In this document: positions 1 to 7,270 of the stretch, in pieces
Numbering within the stretch: position 1 is the stretch's first letter
Layout: each line of letters opens with the position of its first letter
Virus record (IMG/VR): IMGVR_UViG_3300010885_061525
Location: 1-64,000 of that record
Origin: a virus
Length of the DNA stretch: 64,000 nucleotides
Reading direction: 5' to 3' (one strand)
Program-made: the position numbers and the translations under genes
Notes under the pieces: model-generated
What the model was told of the DNA's origin: nothing
The model's input: the letters and a program-made list of their open reading frames with translations, nothing else
The model's database searches: none

Positions 1-873
1 ACGCTCACGATGGGAGGCACGAGCGGTGGCACGACTGCGCTTAGGAATGCCGAAACTAAGCTAGGTGTTACGACAGCGCAAATAACGACGAACGGCGGAA
101 CAACTAACGCTCTTCAGCTTGGTCCGTATGGTAATTTGAATTTAGTTCCAACGACTACTGCTGCCAGTGCTGGTGGTACTAATACTTCATTAATTATCAC
201 CAACGCAAACGACGGCGTTGGTACTGTCACAGTGGCAGGTGGTGATCTTGTATTAGGCACGAAGATGACTGATGAATTTACAACATCAGCCGTTAAACTA
301 ATTTTCGAAGGTGCTACAGACAATGCTTTCGATACCACGCTCACGGTAACAGATCCTACCGCCAACAGAACCATTACGCTTCCTAATCTCACAGGTACGG
401 TGGCTCTTACAACTGATCTGTCTCAATTTGCAGCCACATCATCAGCACAACTTGCTACACTAATTAGTGATGAAACTGGTTCTGGAGCATTAGTATTTGC
501 AACTTCGCCCACACTTGTCACACCGACTCTAGGAGCGGCAGCAGCCACATCCGTAACATCTGATGCATACATACTGTCTTCAAGCGGAATACAAGCAAAG
601 ACCGCTAGTTATACTTTAGTTGCAGGAGACAACGGTAAAATCATAACAATGAATGTGGCATCAGCAAACACGCTTACAGTTCCTGCGTCATTAGCCGTAG
701 GATTCAACTGCACCGTTATTCAACTTGGTGCAGGTCAAACTACTGTTACGGCATCGGGTACTACTCTAAACTCCTATCAGGGCTACTTAAAAATAAGTGG
801 GCAGCATGGATCAGCAAGCATCGTGAGTTACACATCTAATGTCTACAATGTTGCAGGAAGTCTAAGTGCATGA
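1..873 (+). CDS. Tail-fibre-like virion protein, 5' end outside window
   Basis: The frame is open from the first base, so the gene almost certainly starts left of the window; the first ATG inside it is at 10. The product is rich in Thr, Ala, Gly and Ser and low in charge. Around residues 95-135 it has a stretch of the type FEGATDNAFDTTLTVTDPT followed by ANRTITLPNLTGTVALT, wording that recurs in tail-fibre and appendage proteins of marine phages. The C-terminal part (TASYTLVAGDNGKIITMN onward) resembles a beta-rich domain found at the ends of such fibres. It probably sits on the virion surface and may contact the host. The stop overlaps the next start (ATGA at 870). Family resemblance is from memory; the exact role is inferred. 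Confidence 0.6.
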   Translation, partial: TLTMGGTSGGTTALRNAETKLGVTTAQITTNGGTTNALQLGPYGNLNLVPTTTAASAGGTNTSLIITNANDGVGTVTVAGGDLVLGTKMTDEFTTSAVKLIFEGATDNAFDTTLTVTDPTANRTITLPNLTGTVALTTDLSQFAATSSAQLATLISDETGSGALVFATSPTLVTPTLGAAAATSVTSDAYILSSSGIQAKTASYTLVAGDNGKIITMNVASANTLTVPASLAVGFNCTVIQLGAGQTTVTASGTTLNSYQGYLKISGQHGSASIVSYTSNVYNVAGSLSA

Positions 874-1280
874 GAATTCCTTCTTTCCATGCAAGTAGAG
901 TGCCTAGGACTTCAGGACCTGATCTAACTCCTGCCGCTGTGGATTGGACTAATATAGTGATTAACGGTACTAGATTTACGACTCAACAAATAACTTCTAT
1001 TTCCTCCTCCATAACAGTTCAAGTGACTGCATCTGGTTCGCCAGGTACTAGGTTATGGTTTAAGATAGATACAACAGTACCAAGTTATACTACAAGCACC
1101 CCTTCAATTTATGGGTTTACAAATGTAGCAGCCTTTCCAGTAAATATAACTGTTAATAATAATGAATATCTTTCATTTGGAATGGGCGCAGGAATCGACA
1201 GAGGCGGTAGTTCCACTATGACTGTAACCAACACCAGTGATTCAAATACAGTTCTTGATACTTTTTTGATGTCTTTCTAA
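870..1280 (+). CDS. Small beta-rich protein, probably virion-associated
   Basis: This is a 136-residue product with no signal peptide and no membrane segment. It is rich in Ser, Thr, Asn and Val, with alternating hydrophobic residues suggesting a beta-sandwich, for example ITSISSSITVQVTASG. Its ATG overlaps the stop of the fibre-like gene in an ATGA arrangement, so the two are probably translated together and the product may be a fibre-associated or appendage protein. I do not recognise the family. The 190 bases that follow contain no convincing gene, only a TATAAT hexamer at 1428-1433 ahead of the next gene. Confidence 0.5.
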   Translation: MRIPSFHASRVPRTSGPDLTPAAVDWTNIVINGTRFTTQQITSISSSITVQVTASGSPGTRLWFKIDTTVPSYTTSTPSIYGFTNVAAFPVNITVNNNEYLSFGMGAGIDRGGSSTMTVTNTSDSNTVLDTFLMSF

Positions 1281-1470
1281 TGGTGTAAATATCTCGGAGA
1301 AACAGAAGAATGAAATAGGCTAGAAGTAGTGGTTTCGGTGCTTGAGATAACTTGATCGACATTATATCAACAAAAAGCCTCATAAGCACTTAGGTAGATC
1401 TTGGCGAATATGTCATTATGTGTAATATATAATAGAAAAGATATCTATTTTGACCTTAAAAGTGGACTAT

Positions 1471-2214
1471 ATGAAACTACATAATTACATTAAATCGTTA
1501 TTTGTGTTCTCAGTGTGTCTGACTAGTATGGCTACGGCTCAAAACGACCCCACAGCTAAATTGAATCTTACGCTGGTTGCCCCACAACAAGCTGTGACAA
1601 TAGATGATATCATTGAGGTACAACTCATGGTATCGGCAGAAAGCAACCCACAGCGTTTTGTGGTGGCTGATGTCCCCTTTGGGTGGGACAACACCAAGCT
1701 CCAGCTGTTGGGAGTGTCATTGGTTGGCTCTCACGTCGGGGTGATGGCAGGATATTCCACCTTTCCTACAAACGATTATACTTTATGTAATGAAGTAGTG
1801 CCACCCCAAGACGGTAACGGAATGTTTTACTGCTATGGAGTATTGGGTTACGAATGGATTGTAACCACCGAACCCGCACAGATGTGTAGATTCATATTCA
1901 AGGTGGTTGGGTTGGGTATATCAGAGGTTGTTCTGTATGAAAATCTACCCCTTAATCCACAATACCCGGCATCGTGTGTGGTATACGGCTGCTGCGTTGG
2001 GGGCAATGTTGTCACAGGATCGCTGACCAACGCCACCGTTGGACTTGCAGAGCAAGGTGATTTCAACAATGATGGATTGGTAAATGCTCAGGATATGGGT
2101 GAGCTTCTAGCAGACTGGGGAGCTGCTAGCTTTAAATACAATCCCCATGACATTAACGGAGATGGAATCGTCAACTCACAGGATCTAGCACTGCTAGTGA
2201 ATAATTGGAGTTGA
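1471..2214 (+). CDS. Secreted protein with cohesin-like domain and dockerin-type repeats
   Basis: I choose the ATG at 1471 because it begins a clear signal peptide (KLHNYIKSLFVFSVCLTSMA, cleavage likely near ATAQ); an in-frame TTG at 1450 would bury it. Residues about 30-190 resemble a cohesin-type beta domain (LNLTLVAPQQAVTIDDIIEV ... FGWDNTKLQLLGVSL). The C-terminus holds two calcium-binding dockerin type I loops, GDFNNDGLVNAQDMGELLAD and DINGDGIVNSQDLALLVNNW, each with Asp/Asn at the ligand positions. Eight or so Cys suggest disulfides. Such cohesin plus dockerin proteins are common in Planctomycetota. By eye it is less AT-rich than the replication genes, fitting recent acquisition from a host. 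Whether it decorates the cell, the virion or neither is unknown. Confidence 0.75.
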   Translation: MKLHNYIKSLFVFSVCLTSMATAQNDPTAKLNLTLVAPQQAVTIDDIIEVQLMVSAESNPQRFVVADVPFGWDNTKLQLLGVSLVGSHVGVMAGYSTFPTNDYTLCNEVVPPQDGNGMFYCYGVLGYEWIVTTEPAQMCRFIFKVVGLGISEVVLYENLPLNPQYPASCVVYGCCVGGNVVTGSLTNATVGLAEQGDFNNDGLVNAQDMGELLADWGAASFKYNPHDINGDGIVNSQDLALLVNNWS

Positions 2215-2232
2215 TATTTATTGAACAGGTGC

Positions 2233-2400
2233 ATGAAAAAATCAATCAAAATGGCGGGACCTAACTTGTTATTTACTCTCATTACTCTAAACTTAATCGC
2301 TACAAATTTATTGCTTGAATTGCCAAGGATCTATTTCACATATGGAAAACAGGCACTCAAAAACCTAGCCAAACTCAATAGAGCCAATAAAAAAATATAG
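2233..2400 (+). CDS. 55-residue membrane protein
   Basis: A short reading frame starts with ATG at 2233 (AGGT six bases upstream) and ends with TAG at 2400. The product begins with a basic stretch (MKKSIKM), then one hydrophobic segment (NLLFTLITLNLIATNLLLEL, residues 11-30), then a basic amphipathic tail (YGKQALKNLAKLNRANKKI). That layout suits a small inner-membrane protein; a holin or membrane-active peptide is possible but unproven. It lies in the same frame as the dockerin gene, separated from it by that gene's TGA and six codons, so read-through would add a membrane anchor to the dockerin protein. The frame match could be chance (one in three). Confidence 0.5.
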   Translation: MKKSIKMAGPNLLFTLITLNLIATNLLLELPRIYFTYGKQALKNLAKLNRANKKI

Positions 2401-2427
2401 CGATTATGATCCATTTTTCCAAGAATG

Positions 2428-2458
2428 TTGATCTTTGGTCTTAGTCTATCCGTATAAT
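2428..2458 (+). promoter_or_regulatory. Sigma-70-like promoter candidate
   Basis: TTGATC at 2428-2433 and a perfect TATAAT at 2453-2458 are separated by 19 bases, in the short gap between the small membrane gene and the gene at 2517. A start point near 2465 would transcribe the 69-residue gene, the tRNA and the sigma factor as one unit. The spacer is slightly long, so this is a candidate only. Confidence 0.4.
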
Positions 2459-2516
2459 ATAATGGAACAATCGAAGATAAGCAAAAACAATGCTTCGATT
2501 AAGTATAGGAATAAAA

Positions 2517-2726
2517 ATGTACGTTAACGTAGAAATTAAAACAACCTCTTTTGAAACTCTTGAAAAAATAACATATGCGGCAAGCTGCGAGCCGGTGCCT
2601 CATCAGGCCATCAATTGTGGATACGGTAATATTAATGTAGTTTACTGTTGTTCAAAAAATGATGTCTCAGCAATTAAAAGGCATTGGAAGTCAAACATTT
2701 CCGAGTGCTTTATAGTCTCTATTTAA
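2517..2726 (+). CDS. Unknown 69-residue protein
   Basis: I start at ATG 2517 because TAGGA lies seven bases upstream; an in-frame TTG/ATG-like start further up (2490) has no ribosome site. The product (MYVNVEIKTTSFETLEKITY...) is soluble and mixed alpha/beta, with paired cysteines in VVYCCSKNDVSA. I do not recognise it. It is the first gene after the promoter candidate and sits six bases before the tRNA, so transcript processing at the tRNA would separate it from the sigma factor gene. Confidence 0.5.
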   Translation: MYVNVEIKTTSFETLEKITYAASCEPVPHQAINCGYGNINVVYCCSKNDVSAIKRHWKSNISECFIVSI

Positions 2727-2731
2727 AATTT

Positions 2732-2805
2732 GCTCTCGTAGCTCAGTTGGATAGAGTAACGGATTTCTAATCCGTATGTCGGAGGTTCGAGTCCTCCCGA
2801 GAGCG
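2732..2805 (+). tRNA. tRNA-Arg (anticodon UCU)
   Basis: The cloverleaf folds cleanly. Acceptor GCTCTCG (2732-2738) pairs with CGAGAGC (2798-2804), discriminator G at 2805. The anticodon stem ACGGA (2759-2763) pairs with TCCGT (2771-2775) around loop TTTCTAA, giving anticodon TCT at 2766-2768. The T arm GGAGG/CCTCC (2781-2785/2793-2797) encloses TTCGAGT. No CCA is encoded. It reads AGA, which appears to be the favoured arginine codon in the neighbouring genes, so it probably supplements the host tRNA pool during late translation. The sigma factor start lies only two bases after the discriminator. Confidence 0.95.
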
Positions 2806-2807
2806 TT

Positions 2808-3332
2808 ATGGCAAAACCAAATTTCAAAATCTTGCCCGAAGACGAAGCTAAAAAGTTTATCTTTGAGCATATCAAAAAACGATTTACAAAAAACGGTCCT
2901 ATTATTGGTAAGCTTCCAAGGGACTATCGAGAAGATGCTTTGAATGAAATTTATATAGATCTATGGAATAATAGATTTAATTACAATCCAAGCTTAGCTG
3001 ATTTTACCACCTATGCCTATAATAGAGGTAGAGGAGTTATCAAGGCGATGCTCCAATCTTCTGGAAGAATAACAAGGATTAGAAAGAAGATATCAAAAGA
3101 AAATAGATGTAACTCCTTGGAAAAGACTGACACCTTTGAGGGCAAGGAGTTTTGTGATAGACTTCTTGGAGTTCTTACTGAAGAAGAGCGTAAAATAATG
3201 ACAATGAGATTTGTAGAGTCTGTCCATATTGAGGACATAGCTGAAAACCTAAACTTAAACCCTCAAAAGATATATTCTATAATTAGGGACGCTAAAATGA
3301 AGTGTATTAGAAGTAAATGGAATCAAAAATAA
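2808..3332 (+). CDS. RNA polymerase sigma factor, sigma-70 family
   Basis: The 174-residue product has the two domains of a minimal sigma factor. Residues about 40-100 match region 2 (YREDALNEIYIDLWNNRF, then FTTYAYNRGRGVIKAM and a basic RITRIRKKI), which binds core polymerase and the -10 element. Residues about 120-170 match region 4 (LTEEERKIMTMRFVESVHIE then an HTH with NLNPQKIYSIIRDAK). It should redirect host RNA polymerase to phage promoters, most likely those of the late genes. Start ATG 2808 follows the tRNA by two bases; the only purine-rich stretch upstream is GAGAG in the tRNA acceptor strand. It overlaps the next gene by 16 bases. Confidence 0.85.
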   Translation: MAKPNFKILPEDEAKKFIFEHIKKRFTKNGPIIGKLPRDYREDALNEIYIDLWNNRFNYNPSLADFTTYAYNRGRGVIKAMLQSSGRITRIRKKISKENRCNSLEKTDTFEGKEFCDRLLGVLTEEERKIMTMRFVESVHIEDIAENLNLNPQKIYSIIRDAKMKCIRSKWNQK

Positions 3333-3721
3333 AAGCTAGAAGCGTTTTAAACGCAAATTACAAGCAGATAATGTCTGCTTTTAGTTCCATATATACTCAG
3401 CTTGAATTTGGAGATACCACTGACGACAATAAAGCGCTTCGACTTGCTGCGTTTTACACTGTCGTTTTTTTCCGAGCGGTCGGAGTTGCTCCTATAGTAA
3501 GTCATATAGATCTATACATGAGCAAAAATCCAAAAGTGCTCTTAACAAGTGATGATCTAAATTTGGCTGCAGAGATATTGGTGGAAAATCACATTCATGA
3601 ACTCAAGGTTGGAGGAATGATTAATGTGAGCCATTTCGAAGATGGCAGTTGCGAAATAACCCTGACAGAAAAAGGTCAAGCTGAATCTAAACTTGCCGGT
3701 AAGGATATAAGACTTCTATGA
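3317..3721 (+). CDS. Unknown protein, possible winged-helix end
   Basis: This 134-residue soluble product begins inside the end of the sigma factor gene and ends with an ATGA overlap with the following gene. The first 80 residues look helical. The last 50 (LAAEILVENHIHELKVGG... then SCEITLTEKGQAESKLAG) have the order of a winged helix, with the LTEKG phrase often seen at the wing of small regulators. That hint is weak. Its position right after the sigma factor fits a co-regulator, but I do not recognise a family. Confidence 0.55.
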   Translation: MESKIKARSVLNANYKQIMSAFSSIYTQLEFGDTTDDNKALRLAAFYTVVFFRAVGVAPIVSHIDLYMSKNPKVLLTSDDLNLAAEILVENHIHELKVGGMINVSHFEDGSCEITLTEKGQAESKLAGKDIRLL

Positions 3722-4128
3722 ACACGTCAATCATGTCATCGTTCTTCTTTATTCCGATGGTAGACAACTACAACATTATTCAGGCTAAGCTTACTAAGCC
3801 TCTATATTCCAAGGACTTTTTAAACCATAAATCGGATATCATGTCGTTGTTCTCTAGATTATATACTGTGATGGAGACGCAGGCTATAGGTCTTCCTATT
3901 AGTGAGCAGGACCTAGACATAAGTTCTGCATTAGTGTGCGCGTTTTCATGGATTTGGATGCATGGAAACGAAGACCCGTATTTAGTGACCGAACTTATGT
4001 GGCAAGGATATATGGAGGGGGACTTGGCTCTTAAAAGCAAGCACTACACCTCCCTTCACTCTCTTGCTTATAACATCTTGAAGGAAGATAAAAAGCATAG
4101 ATCTTCAAATGCATCAAAGCCAAAGTAA
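3718..4128 (+). CDS. Unknown 136-residue protein
   Basis: The product is mostly helical, with an aromatic-rich middle (ALVCAFSWIWMHGNEDPY). It has no signal peptide or clear membrane segment. The first ATG overlaps the stop of the upstream gene; a second Met at residue 6 is an alternative start. It overlaps the nuclease-like gene at 4109 by 20 bases, so it belongs to the same tightly coupled operon as the sigma factor. No family recognised. Confidence 0.5.
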   Translation: MNTSIMSSFFFIPMVDNYNIIQAKLTKPLYSKDFLNHKSDIMSLFSRLYTVMETQAIGLPISEQDLDISSALVCAFSWIWMHGNEDPYLVTELMWQGYMEGDLALKSKHYTSLHSLAYNILKEDKKHRSSNASKPK

Positions 4129-4504
4129 GGGAAAAGCTGCAGAAATACTATTTGAGCTTCTTTGTATGAAGAAGCAATGGCACTGTTGCAAGCCTATAGC
4201 TGACTTCATGCATTACGACTATATAGTTGACTTTGGCGATGGGGTATTTAAAAAGATACAAGTGAAGACCGTGTTCTACGATAAAAAGACAAAGCAACAC
4301 AGATGCGATTTACGTAAGAACAAGAACGGAACTAAGAACAAAGAGAAATACAACCAAGGTGACTTCGATATAGTTGCCATAAGTGTAGAGATTAACTCCT
4401 GGCTTTTAATTCCTTGGGATTCAATAAAGTCAAACACAGAAATAAAACTCTCAGATAAAAGAATAAAAAATGAGCCAATTTGGAATGTATCCTTCGATCT
4501 ATAA
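4109..4504 (+). CDS. PD-(D/E)XK endonuclease-like protein
   Basis: The 131-residue protein has the layout of small PD-(D/E)XK nucleases related to group I intron endonucleases and archaeal Holliday-junction resolvases. An N-terminal helix with GKAAEILFELL supplies the first Glu; YDYIVDFGDG gives the metal-binding Asp; KKIQVKTVFY holds the QVK catalytic strand; and a later strand has FDIVAISVE. It is predicted to cut DNA, possibly branched intermediates during replication or recombination, but the substrate cannot be read from sequence. There is no sign of a host intron around it. It overlaps both neighbours, as expected in this operon. Confidence 0.65.
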   Translation: MHQSQSKGKAAEILFELLCMKKQWHCCKPIADFMHYDYIVDFGDGVFKKIQVKTVFYDKKTKQHRCDLRKNKNGTKNKEKYNQGDFDIVAISVEINSWLLIPWDSIKSNTEIKLSDKRIKNEPIWNVSFDL

Positions 4505-5018
4505 GTATAAGACTTACGAAGAAGCAATACTAGCTCTTGAGAATCGTAAAAACGAAAACATAAAAAACCTTGACACAATAACGAACTATAGTTCGCTTAT
4601 AATCAAAGGCGTTACAAAATGCCTTGTTCTCTACGGAGAAGATGGTGAAATAAAATCTTGTCTTTGTACAAAATGCCTCAACAAAATAAATCGATCTCCC
4701 GTATATAATGGTGCATACGTTTATCCATTATGTATTGATTGTCTTAGTGATGTAGAACACATTGAAAATATACAGAAAAAGGATGCTAAAATGAAGACCA
4801 ATAGTAAGAAGAATGATATCGCAAAAATCAATTTTGACTGGGTGGCTTTTGAGAAAATGATAGTAGATGGTACTGCAAAATTAGTTAAGCTTTCAGAAGA
4901 ACACAATGTTTATCCAACTCAATTGAAAGAAGCCATCATTTCCAAATATGGAAGTCAGATATCTTTCAAAAAGGGACGTAACGGCGGAATCATGTGGACT
5001 GTAAAAGCGGTTGGGTAA
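4470..5018 (+). CDS. Unknown protein with four-cysteine zinc site
   Basis: Residues about 63-90 contain CLCTKCL and, about 20 residues later, CIDCL, a CX2C...CX2C pattern expected to bind zinc. The C-terminal third (KLSEEHNVYPTQLKEAIISK) looks like a helix-turn-helix that could contact DNA, and the end is basic (KKGRNGG). A sequence-specific DNA-binding role is plausible but unproven. The start at 4470 overlaps the nuclease gene; Met at residue 6 is an alternative. The gene ends five bases before the chosen start of the P-loop ATPase. Confidence 0.55.
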   Translation: MSQFGMYPSIYKYKTYEEAILALENRKNENIKNLDTITNYSSLIIKGVTKCLVLYGEDGEIKSCLCTKCLNKINRSPVYNGAYVYPLCIDCLSDVEHIENIQKKDAKMKTNSKKNDIAKINFDWVAFEKMIVDGTAKLVKLSEEHNVYPTQLKEAIISKYGSQISFKKGRNGGIMWTVKAVG

Positions 5019-5022
5019 TAAA

Positions 5023-5634
5023 ATGTTTAATTGGACTGACTGTAAAGTTGTAGCTGTTGTAGGACATACGGGCAGCGGAAAAACTGCTTCTTGTTTTAAT
5101 ATAATGGATTCGATTAAGGGCAAGTCAAAATACATCATTGACCACCCATTTCCAGAAGCTCTTTCTGGAACCGGCATTACTAATATCCCTAGCATAGATT
5201 TTGAGAATCTATCCGATAGCGCCATATGGATAGATGAGCCTCAGCTTGTTTTTCCAAAAGGAGAGAAGAGGGGAAATGAAGCTCTTATGATGATGTGCTC
5301 ACTTGCTCGTCAACGAGATATAACTTTGGTTTTTTCAACAAGTGACACTCGTTGGATAAATAGAGGCATGGAATCCTATGTTGATACGTGGCTAATTAAA
5401 CACTTAGACTTTAACTTGGTTAAACAGGGTAGTATTACTCAGAAAATCATCAAGCAAAAATACTACAACATTATGCCGTCTTCGTTTAGACTTGGAGTTG
5501 ACGAAGGTATTTTATATTGCCCATCTCAGATTGAACGTCCAATTAAAGTTAATATTCCTCTTCCATCGTATTGGTCAGAGAGGCTAAGTAAGCCATATAA
5601 GTTTTCAGCAGACAAAGTAAACAAGGTATTCTAA
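5023..5634 (+). CDS. P-loop ATPase
   Basis: Starting at ATG 5023 (an in-frame TTG at 5011 would overlap the previous stop), the protein has Walker A GHTGSGKT at residues 14-21 and a Walker B strand AIWIDEP near 67-73. A sensor-like segment (LARQRDITLVFSTSDTRWIN) follows. The size and motif spacing fit small AAA-like or Zot-like phage ATPases that act on DNA or proteins. No helicase, terminase or kinase signature is visible, so only ATP binding and hydrolysis can be claimed. Its stop overlaps the next ATG (TAATG). Confidence 0.7.
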   Translation: MFNWTDCKVVAVVGHTGSGKTASCFNIMDSIKGKSKYIIDHPFPEALSGTGITNIPSIDFENLSDSAIWIDEPQLVFPKGEKRGNEALMMMCSLARQRDITLVFSTSDTRWINRGMESYVDTWLIKHLDFNLVKQGSITQKIIKQKYYNIMPSSFRLGVDEGILYCPSQIERPIKVNIPLPSYWSERLSKPYKFSADKVNKVF

Positions 5635-5867
5635 TGTTCATAAAGATTCTATCAAAAATAAATGACTCGGGCAATTTTTACTATGTAAGTTTAGTATCTC
5701 CAGCTAGCGATGTTATTCATATTGCAAGCTCAGAATTCTCTATTATTGAGGGGCAGACCTATAGAGCCATCCCTTCTGTCCATTGGGTTCGAGACTCTGA
5801 AGACGGTGCGCCTTTAGCTCATTTTAAGATTCAAGGAAAACAAAAATCTATGGAGCAATCTATATGA
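5634..5867 (+). CDS. Unknown 77-residue protein
   Basis: A small soluble product with a probable beta-strand core (YYVSLVSPASDVIHIASSEF) and a polar C-terminus. It begins at a TAATG overlap with the ATPase gene and ends in ATGA with the next gene, so it is certainly placed like a translated operon member. No motif or family is recognised. Confidence 0.5.
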   Translation: MFIKILSKINDSGNFYYVSLVSPASDVIHIASSEFSIIEGQTYRAIPSVHWVRDSEDGAPLAHFKIQGKQKSMEQSI

Positions 5868-6169
5868 TAAACATGTGCTTTTCAATTTCTAGCGACGAGA
5901 TTATCGCGAAGATAGAGCTTCCCGAAGAACCTCCAGCTTTAGAATTGATCATAAAAGCAACAATGGCATGTCAGTTCGATTCTACCGCTACGAACCTTAT
6001 ATCAGAACAAATCCGTAGCAAATATGGAGATGACTATTATAATAAAACTGTACAAGCGATGTCTGCAGTCATTAAAAGCTTTAGGGAAATAATTCAGAAC
6101 TCATTAGCTCTAGACCCGGAAGCTCCTGCGGTTCCCGTTATTTACATGGCTCCTAGAGGTCAAAAATGA
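5864..6169 (+). CDS. Unknown 101-residue protein
   Basis: A short, acidic, mainly helical protein (IIAKIELPEEPPALELIIKA ...). It has no transmembrane segment or cysteine motif. ATGA overlaps at both ends tie it to its neighbours. No family recognised. Confidence 0.5.
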   Translation: MINMCFSISSDEIIAKIELPEEPPALELIIKATMACQFDSTATNLISEQIRSKYGDDYYNKTVQAMSAVIKSFREIIQNSLALDPEAPAVPVIYMAPRGQK

Positions 6170-6594
6170 AAAACGTTGACTGGTCAAAAGAGCCTGAGAT
6201 TAGATGGGAGAAGAGGATATGCCCAATATGCCACGAACCAACTGGCGAGAATAGCCAGTGTTTTAGCATAGAAAATCCTGCTGAAATAATGAGTTCAGCA
6301 GACTACGAAGGCTCAGCAAAGACAATAGAAATAAATGGCGAGCTGTTTCCGGTGTTTGCTAAGCAGTGCTATTACCGAAAAAACAATGAGTATTGGTTGT
6401 ACACTAACTATCCAATATCTATTCCTTTAGCTAACATGATAGAATCTATTGAAGGAATAGAAATTGTAGTAATAAGAACCGCATATAAATGCTCTGTTGT
6501 AATTGCTGATCAGTTTGATGATGCTGTTGTGAAAAATTTAACAAACAAGAAGTATAGGGATTTTATAAATGGATTTAGAAAAGACAAGAATTGA
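6166..6594 (+). CDS. Unknown protein with N-terminal CPIC motif
   Basis: The first 35 residues contain CPICHEP and further Cys near CFS and later CYYRK, which might bind a metal. The rest is mixed alpha/beta and ends in a basic segment (FINGFRKDKN). It overlaps the thymidylate synthase gene by 26 bases. A role in nucleotide metabolism is suggested only by position. Confidence 0.5.
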   Translation: MKNVDWSKEPEIRWEKRICPICHEPTGENSQCFSIENPAEIMSSADYEGSAKTIEINGELFPVFAKQCYYRKNNEYWLYTNYPISIPLANMIESIEGIEIVVIRTAYKCSVVIADQFDDAVVKNLTNKKYRDFINGFRKDKN

Positions 6595-7270
6595 TGTCTT
6601 GGATTCCGGGTTCGTTCGGTATATAGACCACATGGGTAGCGATCTAACGGTTGTCAATGCGGCAAGGGTTTCCTTCAATAAGGAAAGCTCATGGGAATGT
6701 TCTGATTCCGAGTTTGCCCAAAAAAGCATTTCTGACAAAGACGAAAAACTGATTGGATATCTAGCGAAGCATGATCATTGGACCCCGTTTGCTCATCCTC
6801 AAATATCTCTTCACATAAAGGCTCCAATATTTGTTAGAACCCAATTCTTTAAACACAAGGTTGGCTTTGTTGAAAATGAAATATCAAGACGATACATAAA
6901 AGAAGATGTCGAATATTATGTTCCACTGTGGAGATCGGCTCCTACTAATGGAGCTAAGCAAGGAAGCGGAGATGCATTGCCCTACACTACAGGTATAACT
7001 GATATGTTTCAAAACATCTGCGAAGATGCCATAAATCATTATAAGTTTCTAATAGAAGAAGGAGTTGCTCCTGAACAAGCAAGAGCTGTTCTTCCTCAAA
7101 GTGCTTATACCGAATGGTGGTGGACTGGCAGTTTGTCAGCATACGCTAGGTTCTACAATCAAAGAAGTGATAAACATGCACAATGGGAAATACAGCAATA
7201 TGCAAAAGCCATCAGCCTTTTAATAGAGCCTCTTTTCCCAAAGGCTTGGAAGGTTTTAATTGAGCATTGA
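6569..7270 (+). CDS. thyX: FAD-dependent thymidylate synthase ThyX
   Basis: The enzyme makes dTMP from dUMP using methylene-tetrahydrofolate and FAD/NADPH. The 233-residue length fits the family. The diagnostic ThyX region is present as FVRTQFFKHKVGF followed by NEISRRY, a phage variant of the RHRxxSxNExSxRY signature. HDHWTPFAHPQISLHIKAP upstream and EQARAVLPQSAYTEWWWTGS downstream are also typical of ThyX, the latter shaping the dUMP site. Together with the ribonucleotide reductase, dUTPase and dNMP kinase further right it supplies thymidine nucleotides for phage DNA synthesis. The first Met is supported by the family-typical N-terminus. Confidence 0.93.
   Translation: MDLEKTRIDVLDSGFVRYIDHMGSDLTVVNAARVSFNKESSWECSDSEFAQKSISDKDEKLIGYLAKHDHWTPFAHPQISLHIKAPIFVRTQFFKHKVGFVENEISRRYIKEDVEYYVPLWRSAPTNGAKQGSGDALPYTTGITDMFQNICEDAINHYKFLIEEGVAPEQARAVLPQSAYTEWWWTGSLSAYARFYNQRSDKHAQWEIQQYAKAISLLIEPLFPKAWKVLIEH

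Noticed and set aside
10-873. Start of the first gene at the ATG at position 10
   Set aside because: The frame is open to base 1 with sense codons before the ATG and no ribosome site, so the gene very probably begins outside the window.
2732-2805. tRNA gene as a prophage attachment site
   Set aside because: No integrase or excision gene is seen near it, and no second copy of the tRNA 3' end was noticed in the window.
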